Below are positions 6,817 to 10,416 of a stretch of 10,416 nt of DNA, piece after piece (the first letter of the stretch is position 1; each line of letters starts with the position of its first letter). The position numbers were made by a program, and so were the translations under genes. Source of the DNA: an uncultured Clostridia bacterium (lineage in GTDB: Bacteria; Bacillota; Clostridia; Lachnospirales; Lachnospiraceae); contig CAMORF010000045.1 of assembly GCA_946623485.1 (NCBI GenBank), forward strand, positions 1 to 10,416, written 5' to 3'. Under the pieces are notes generated by a model. That model was not told where the DNA came from. It was given only the letters and a program-made list of their open reading frames with translations, and ran no database searches.

Positions 6817-7677
6817 ATGATGAAGAAGATTCTGGCAGGGGTTCTGTGCACGGCAATGGCGGCTTCCTTACTGGGGATGAGTTCGTTTGCGGATGAGACA
6901 GAGGCCGCCGGGAATGGCCTGGCGGAGGATGGAAAGTTTGTTGTCGGGTTTGACGCGGAGTATCCGCCATACGGCTATATGGATGATAACGGGGATTATA
7001 CCGGATTTGACCTGGAGCTTGCAGCTGCGGTCTGCGACCTTGAGGGCTGGGAGCTTGTAGCGAGGCCGATCGACTGGGATTCGAAGGATATGGAGCTTGG
7101 ATCCGGCAATATTGACTGTATCTGGAACGGATTTACCATGAATGGCCGGGAGGACAGCTATACATTCTCGGTTCCGTATGTGGACAACAGCCAGGTTATC
7201 GTGACCGCTGAGGATACCGGCATTGCTTCCCTGGATGACCTTGCGGGAAAGATCGTTGGTGTTCAGGCTGATTCCGCGGCGCTTTCCCTCCTGGAGGATG
7301 GCGGCGACCAGGCGGACCTTGGCGCTACGTTTGGAGAGCTTCAGCAGTTCGGTGATTACAATACGGCATTTGCGGAGCTGCAGGCGGGATCTCTGGACGC
7401 GGTTGCCATTGATATCGGTGTCGCGAACTACCAGATTGCAGGCAGGGAAGGATATGTCATTCTGGATGAGTACCTGAATTCTGAGCAGTATGCGGTGGGA
7501 TTCAAGCTGGGCAATGACGCACTGTGCGGGATCATCAATGCGGACCTTGCAACGCTGCTGGAAAACGGAACCTTCGATGAGATCGCAGCGAAGTATGAGG
7601 ATATGGGAATCCCGGCGGATATGCTGTGCCTGGCGGAGAGCCTTGGCGTAGAGGCGGAAACAGAAGCGGATGCCTGA
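6817..7677 (+). CDS. Polar amino acid-type ABC transporter, extracellular substrate-binding protein
   Basis: A 286-residue family-3 solute-binding protein that captures an amino acid or similar small polar ligand outside the cell. Residues 1-25 are a signal peptide (MMKKILAGVL, hydrophobic core, then SSFA before DE), best explained as a signal peptidase I site. No standard lipobox is seen, although C11 lies in the hydrophobic core. The mature protein shows the family signature GFDLEL (63-68), the NGFTMNGRE segment whose R111 normally pairs with the ligand carboxylate, and D199 in AVAIDIGV, which normally contacts the ligand amino group. Start 6817 is chosen for GGAGG at 6806-6810 (6 nt away); the adjacent ATG at 6820 is also possible, and an upstream in-frame ATG at 6793 would spoil the signal peptide. 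A short acidic tail ends the protein. The ligand is not determinable from sequence. Confidence 0.92.
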   Translation: MMKKILAGVLCTAMAASLLGMSSFADETEAAGNGLAEDGKFVVGFDAEYPPYGYMDDNGDYTGFDLELAAAVCDLEGWELVARPIDWDSKDMELGSGNIDCIWNGFTMNGREDSYTFSVPYVDNSQVIVTAEDTGIASLDDLAGKIVGVQADSAALSLLEDGGDQADLGATFGELQQFGDYNTAFAELQAGSLDAVAIDIGVANYQIAGREGYVILDEYLNSEQYAVGFKLGNDALCGIINADLATLLENGTFDEIAAKYEDMGIPADMLCLAESLGVEAETEADA

Positions 7678-7737
7678 GTATGATTTGCTTCATGAGAACA
7701 GTAATGAAAAGCAGTATTGAAAGAAGAGCTTAGTTTC

Positions 7738-7797
7738 GGGACTGGTATGGACCGCTTATTCGGTGGGAGAGCACGGGCCATACCGGTCTCATTTTTT
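7738..7797 (+). terminator. Rho-independent terminator/attenuator between binding-protein and permease genes
   Basis: The arms 7738-7754 and 7774-7790 pair over 17 positions with one A/G mismatch and two G-U pairs, around a 19-nt loop. A run of six T (7792-7797) follows. It lies between the binding-protein and permease genes of one transporter, so partial termination would yield more binding protein than membrane components, a common arrangement. The permease ribosome site begins only about 12 bp after the T-run, so the permease and ATPase probably depend on read-through. Confidence 0.8.
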
Positions 7798-7817
7798 GGA
7801 AGCAAGATGGAGGCAAT

Positions 7818-8468
7818 ATGAGTTTTCAGGTGATGATGCAGCAGCTTGGGAGCGGGCTTCTGAGATCCATTCATATCTTTGCGCTGACCCTTTTGTTTTC
7901 CCTGCCTCTTGGCCTGCTGGTTTCCTTCGGGCGGATGAGTAAAAACCGTATCATCCGGTCAATCGTATGGATCTATATCTCGGTGATGAGAGGGACGCCG
8001 CTGATGCTTCAGCTTCTTGCGGTTTATTTCGGGCCATTTTACATTGGAGGCCTGAAGCTGGGGACTATGTGGCGCTTTACGGCAATAATCATTGCCTTCT
8101 CGGTCAATTACGCGGCATATTTTGCGGAGATCTACCGGTCAGGGATTGAGTCCATGCCGCCCGGGCAGTATGAAGCGGCAAGGATCCTTGGATATTCCAG
8201 AACCAGCACATTTTTCCGGATCATTCTTCCCCAGGTCATCAAGCGGATTCTCCCTTCTGTGACGAATGAGGTGATCACGCTGGTCAAGGATACGTCATTG
8301 GCTTTTTCCCTTGCGTACGCGGAGATGTTCACGATCGCGAAACAGATCGCGGCGAAGGAAACCAGCTTTATGCCGTTTTTGGCAGCCGCATTGTTCTATT
8401 ATGTCTTTAACGCAATTGTCGCGTTTGGAATGGAGCGGATCGAGAAATCGCTGAACTATTATACCTAA
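7818..8468 (+). CDS. Polar amino acid-type ABC transporter, permease subunit
   Basis: A 216-residue inner-membrane permease of the HisM/GlnP type. It has about five hydrophobic spans (approximately 17-38, 46-72, 86-105, 150-172 and 187-205). The conserved RGTPLMLQL motif is at 58-66, and the cytoplasmic EAA coupling loop that contacts the ATPase starts with QYEAARILG at 118-126 and ends RIILP near 138. Only one permease gene is present, so a homodimer is likely. GGAGG at 7809-7813 precedes the ATG by 4 nt. The 134-bp gap to the ATPase gene (8469-8602) shows no convincing promoter or terminator, only short hairpin potential around GCCGG and CTGGC. Confidence 0.94.
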   Translation: MSFQVMMQQLGSGLLRSIHIFALTLLFSLPLGLLVSFGRMSKNRIIRSIVWIYISVMRGTPLMLQLLAVYFGPFYIGGLKLGTMWRFTAIIIAFSVNYAAYFAEIYRSGIESMPPGQYEAARILGYSRTSTFFRIILPQVIKRILPSVTNEVITLVKDTSLAFSLAYAEMFTIAKQIAAKETSFMPFLAAALFYYVFNAIVAFGMERIEKSLNYYT

Positions 8469-8602
8469 GGATCTGAAAGATGATTGGTTCTGGTGGCTGT
8501 CCGGTATTGCAGGAATGCTGGAATAGATGTCTGAAAACGGTGTTTTTGTTATGAAGATTGGCCGGACGGGATGCCTGGCAATGATGATACGGAGGTGGCA
8601 GG

Positions 8603-9361
8603 ATGGCGCTGCTGGAAATGAAGCATATCCGAAAGAGTTTTGACGGGCTGGAGGTGATCCGGGACATCTCCCTGCAGGTGGATCAGGGGGAGGTGCTGTC
8701 GATCATCGGGCCGTCCGGCTCCGGCAAATCGACAATGCTGCGATGCGCGACGATGCTTGAAACGATTGACGCAGGCGAGATCTGGTATCTGGGAGAGAAG
8801 ACTGCCTGGGTGGAGCCGGACGGAACGATGGTTTATCCGAAGGGGGAAAGATTAAAAAAGGCGCATTCCTGCTTTGGACTGGTGTTCCAGAATTTCAACC
8901 TGTTTCCCCATTTTTCGGTTCTGAAGAACATTGTGGATCCGATGGTACACAACCAGAAGAAGCCGAAGGCTGAGGCGGTGAAAGAGGCGATGGACCTGCT
9001 GGGGCGGATGGGCCTTGCGGATAAGGCGGACGCGTATCCGTGCCAGCTCTCCGGCGGGCAGTCACAGCGCGTCGCGATAGCACGGGCGCTTGCGCTGAAC
9101 CCACAGGTGCTTTTTTTCGATGAACCGACCAGTGCCCTGGATCCGGAGCTTACCGGAGAGGTGCTGAAGGTGATCCGTTCCCTGGCGGAGCTCCATATTG
9201 CGATGGTGATTGTCACGCACGAGATGAATTTCGCAAAAGAAATCTCTGACCATGTCATATTCATGGATAAAGGCATGATTGAGGTGGAAGGCTCCTCGGA
9301 AGAAGTGTTCAGCGCGAAGAATGACCGTATGAAAGCATTCTTCGGGAAGCTGGAGCATTGA
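8603..9361 (+). CDS. Polar amino acid-type ABC transporter, ATP-binding subunit
   Basis: A 252-residue GlnQ/HisP-type ATPase that powers uptake by the preceding permease and binding protein. All nucleotide-binding elements are intact: Walker A GPSGSGKS (36-43), Q-loop Q96 in VFQNFNLFPH, ABC signature LSGGQ (149-153), Walker B VLFFDE (169-174), D-loop SALD (177-180) and switch histidine H206 in VTHEM. Residues 62-90 form a slightly expanded, charged segment between Walker A and Q-loop (containing EPDGTMVYPKGERLKKA), which occurs in some members. The start at 8603 has GGAGG at 8591-8595. It is the last gene before a strong terminator. Confidence 0.95.
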   Translation: MALLEMKHIRKSFDGLEVIRDISLQVDQGEVLSIIGPSGSGKSTMLRCATMLETIDAGEIWYLGEKTAWVEPDGTMVYPKGERLKKAHSCFGLVFQNFNLFPHFSVLKNIVDPMVHNQKKPKAEAVKEAMDLLGRMGLADKADAYPCQLSGGQSQRVAIARALALNPQVLFFDEPTSALDPELTGEVLKVIRSLAELHIAMVIVTHEMNFAKEISDHVIFMDKGMIEVEGSSEEVFSAKNDRMKAFFGKLEH

Positions 9362-9395
9362 GAATCATACATAGAGCGTAGTTATGAGGATAACA

Positions 9396-9464
9396 GCCAT
9401 TGCAGGCTTCTTCCGCTGCGGTTGCTTTGCGGCGGCGGAAGAAGCCTGCATGGCTTGTTTTTTT
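9396..9464 (+). terminator. Strong rho-independent terminator of the ABC transporter unit
   Basis: The arms 9396-9416 and 9435-9454 form a 20-bp perfect stem apart from one bulged T at 9401 (GCAGGCTTCTTCCGC pairing with GCGGAAGAAGCCTGC, extended by GCCAT/ATGGC). The loop is short and GC-rich and is followed by TTG and then seven T (9458-9464). It lies 34 bp after the ATPase stop codon. Confidence 0.93.
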
Positions 9465-9483
9465 ATGGGGCATGTACTATAAT
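9455..9483 (+). promoter_or_regulatory. Candidate sigma-A promoter for the CobW-family gene
   Basis: A perfect -10 hexamer TATAAT (9478-9483) is preceded, with a 17-bp spacer, by TTGTTT (9455-9460), which matches the first three bases of the -35 consensus and overlaps the upstream terminator T-tract. Transcription would start near 9490, leaving a leader of roughly 140 nt before the ATG at 9633. Confidence 0.55.
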
Positions 9484-9521
9484 ACGAACCGTTAAAAAAT
9501 TGTATGCAATGTATTCAATTT

Positions 9522-9578
9522 GTAACGATTCAGCTCAGAGCGCTTTCCATTCTGAGTAATGGAGTACTGAATCGTTAC
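9522..9578. promoter_or_regulatory. Structured leader or palindromic element with 12-bp perfect inverted repeat
   Basis: GTAACGATTCAG (9522-9533) and CTGAATCGTTAC (9567-9578) are perfect inverted repeats. Inside, CTCAGA (9534-9539) can pair with TCTGAG (9551-9556), extending the left arm directly, while TAATGGAGTA remains bulged on the right. An alternative inner pairing is TCCAT with ATGGA. The element lies in the predicted leader of the CobW-family gene, 54 bp before its ATG. It has no adjacent T-tract, so simple termination is unlikely. It could be a regulatory RNA hairpin, a protein-binding palindrome, or a dispersed palindromic repeat. I cannot match it to a known riboswitch class. Confidence 0.7.
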
Positions 9579-9632
9579 TTCATGATTAACGTTTCTTTTC
9601 ATTTATGCTTATGTTTTTTTGAGGTGAGGAAA

Positions 9633-10416
9633 ATGGCAAAGATTGATATTATTTCTGGATTCCTCGGGGCCGGCAAGACGACGCTGATTAAGAAACTGAT
9701 CAGTGATGTGTTTGCAGGACAGAAGGTAGTTCTGATTGAAAATGAGTTCGGCGAGATCGGGATTGACGGAGGGTTTCTGAAGGAAGCCGGCATCAATATT
9801 ACCGAGATGAATTCCGGCTGCATCTGCTGCAGCCTGGTGGGGGACTTTGCGCAGGCCCTGAAGCAGGTCGTGGAGCAGTTTCACCCGGATCATATCATCA
9901 TCGAGCCGTCCGGCGTCGGCAAGCTGTCTGACATCCGCAGCGCGATCGAGAATACATCGAAGGAATGCGATCTGGAGATCGGCTCTCTTGTGACAGTTGC
10001 CGATGTCAAGAAGGTAAAGATGTACATGAAGAACTTTGGCGAGTTCTATAACAACCAGGTTGAGAGCGCCGGGACAATCATTCTCTCCCGGACGCAGAAC
10101 GCCACGCAGGAAAAGATCGATGAGGCAATCGCCATGATCCGGGAGAAGAATCCGGATGCAACGATTATCACTACGCCCTGGGATGAGCTGAGCGGAAAGA
10201 CGATCCATGAAGCGATGGAGCAGTCTGTGTCACTGGCTGACCAGCTGCTGGCAGAGATGAAAGAACATGCTCATGACCACGATCATGAGGAGCATGATCA
10301 TGAGCACCATCACGATCATGAGGATCACGACCATGATCATCCTCACGATCATGAGGATCACGACCATGATCATCATCACGATCATGAGGATCACGATCAT
10401 CATCACGATCATGAGG
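9633..10416 (+). CDS. CobW/COG0523-family GTPase (metallochaperone-like), 3' end beyond window
   Basis: An open frame of 261 residues with no stop before the window end. It encodes a G3E P-loop GTPase of the CobW/COG0523 group, cytoplasmic proteins linked to delivery of zinc, cobalt or other metals. Visible motifs are Walker A GFLGAGKTT (9-17), the ENEFGEIGID switch region, the metal-binding CICC motif in NSGCICCSL, and Walker B IIIEPSGVG. The position where NKxD (G4) is expected reads SRTQ (LSRTQN), so guanine recognition may differ. From residue 212 to the edge the chain is 26 His and 22 Asp/Glu in 50 residues, plus one Ala and one Pro, a metal-binding tail. GAGGTGAGG precedes the ATG. It is separated from the transporter by a terminator and has its own promoter-like sequence, so it is probably an independent unit. 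Zinc-starvation control is typical of some relatives but not shown here. Confidence 0.9.
   Translation, partial: MAKIDIISGFLGAGKTTLIKKLISDVFAGQKVVLIENEFGEIGIDGGFLKEAGINITEMNSGCICCSLVGDFAQALKQVVEQFHPDHIIIEPSGVGKLSDIRSAIENTSKECDLEIGSLVTVADVKKVKMYMKNFGEFYNNQVESAGTIILSRTQNATQEKIDEAIAMIREKNPDATIITTPWDELSGKTIHEAMEQSVSLADQLLAEMKEHAHDHDHEEHDHEHHHDHEDHDHDHPHDHEDHDHDHHHDHEDHDHHHDHE
10308..10416 (+). repeat. 33-bp tandem repeats encoding the histidine-rich tail
   Basis: Units 10308-10340 and 10341-10373 are nearly identical (11 codons; the first codon is CAT in one and CCT in the other). A 27-bp shortened unit follows (10374-10400), and a fourth begins at 10401 and is cut by the window end. In protein terms the repeat is (H/P)HDHEDHDHDH. 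Synonymous positions are also conserved (GATCATGAGGATCACGA recurs), so recent DNA-level duplication, not only selection for histidine, explains it. Confidence 0.9.

Noticed and set aside
8469..8602. Small gene or regulatory RNA between permease and ATPase genes
   Set aside because: No frame with a ribosome site, no convincing promoter and only weak hairpin potential; it looks like plain spacer.
9522..9578. Classical zinc-repressor (Zur) box
   Set aside because: Half-sites look partly similar, but Zur boxes have arms separated by about one base, whereas here the arms are 33 bp apart. Kept only as a possibility in the findings.
10230..10412. Minus-strand Met/Ile/Val-rich 60-codon frame
   Set aside because: It is the reverse complement of the His/Asp repeat of the CobW-family gene; its hydrophobic appearance follows from GAT/CAT codons read backwards.

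Overview
The window reads as accessory metabolism of an anaerobic, Gram-positive gut-type bacterium, most likely a Clostridia/Lachnospiraceae member. Reasons: moderately GC-rich coding sequence, strong GGAGG-type ribosome binding sites, Bacillota-style rho-independent terminators, and a selenium-dependent molybdenum hydroxylase gene set typical of clostridia and enterococci. The assignment to family level is inference. All real genes lie on the + strand.

Region 1 (about 1-6723) is a catabolic operon-like block: a dihydropyrimidinase/hydantoinase (hydA), the selenium-dependent Mo-hydroxylase accessory protein YqeB, then the three subunits of a xanthine-dehydrogenase-type hydroxylase: molybdenum subunit XdhA, FAD subunit XdhB and [2Fe-2S] subunit XdhC. 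The hydroxylase would oxidise a purine or related N-heterocycle and pass electrons through FeS and FAD. The hydantoinase would open a cyclic ureide or diamide ring. Together they point to purine/ureide breakdown of the kind found in anaerobic uric-acid gene clusters. The usual partner genes (selD, yqeC, mocA, ygeX/ygeY/ygeW, ygfK, ssnA) are not in this window.

Region 2 (about 6720-9464) is a polar-amino-acid-type ABC importer: secreted binding protein, permease and ATPase. It has its own candidate promoter overlapping the xdhC stop codon, with an operator-like palindrome just downstream. A terminator-like hairpin lies between the binding-protein and permease genes, and a very strong terminator closes the unit.

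Region 3 (about 9455-10416) is a separate unit: a promoter overlapping the terminator T-tract, a leader with a 12-bp perfect inverted repeat, and the start of a CobW/COG0523-family GTPase that runs off the window in a tail of almost pure His/Asp/Glu.

The functional content is largely known families. The less ordinary part is the number of short tandem repeats woven into it: a 16-bp array before hydA, a 33-bp duplication inside an unusual insertion of XdhA, eight 21-bp units bridging the 3' end of xdhA and the xdhB ribosome binding site, and 33-bp units encoding the CobW histidine tail. Other points of interest are the XdhA insertion, the altered substrate-pocket residues of XdhA, the leader hairpin before the CobW gene and the non-canonical G4 motif of that GTPase. 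I did not find a clearly undescribed multi-gene system.
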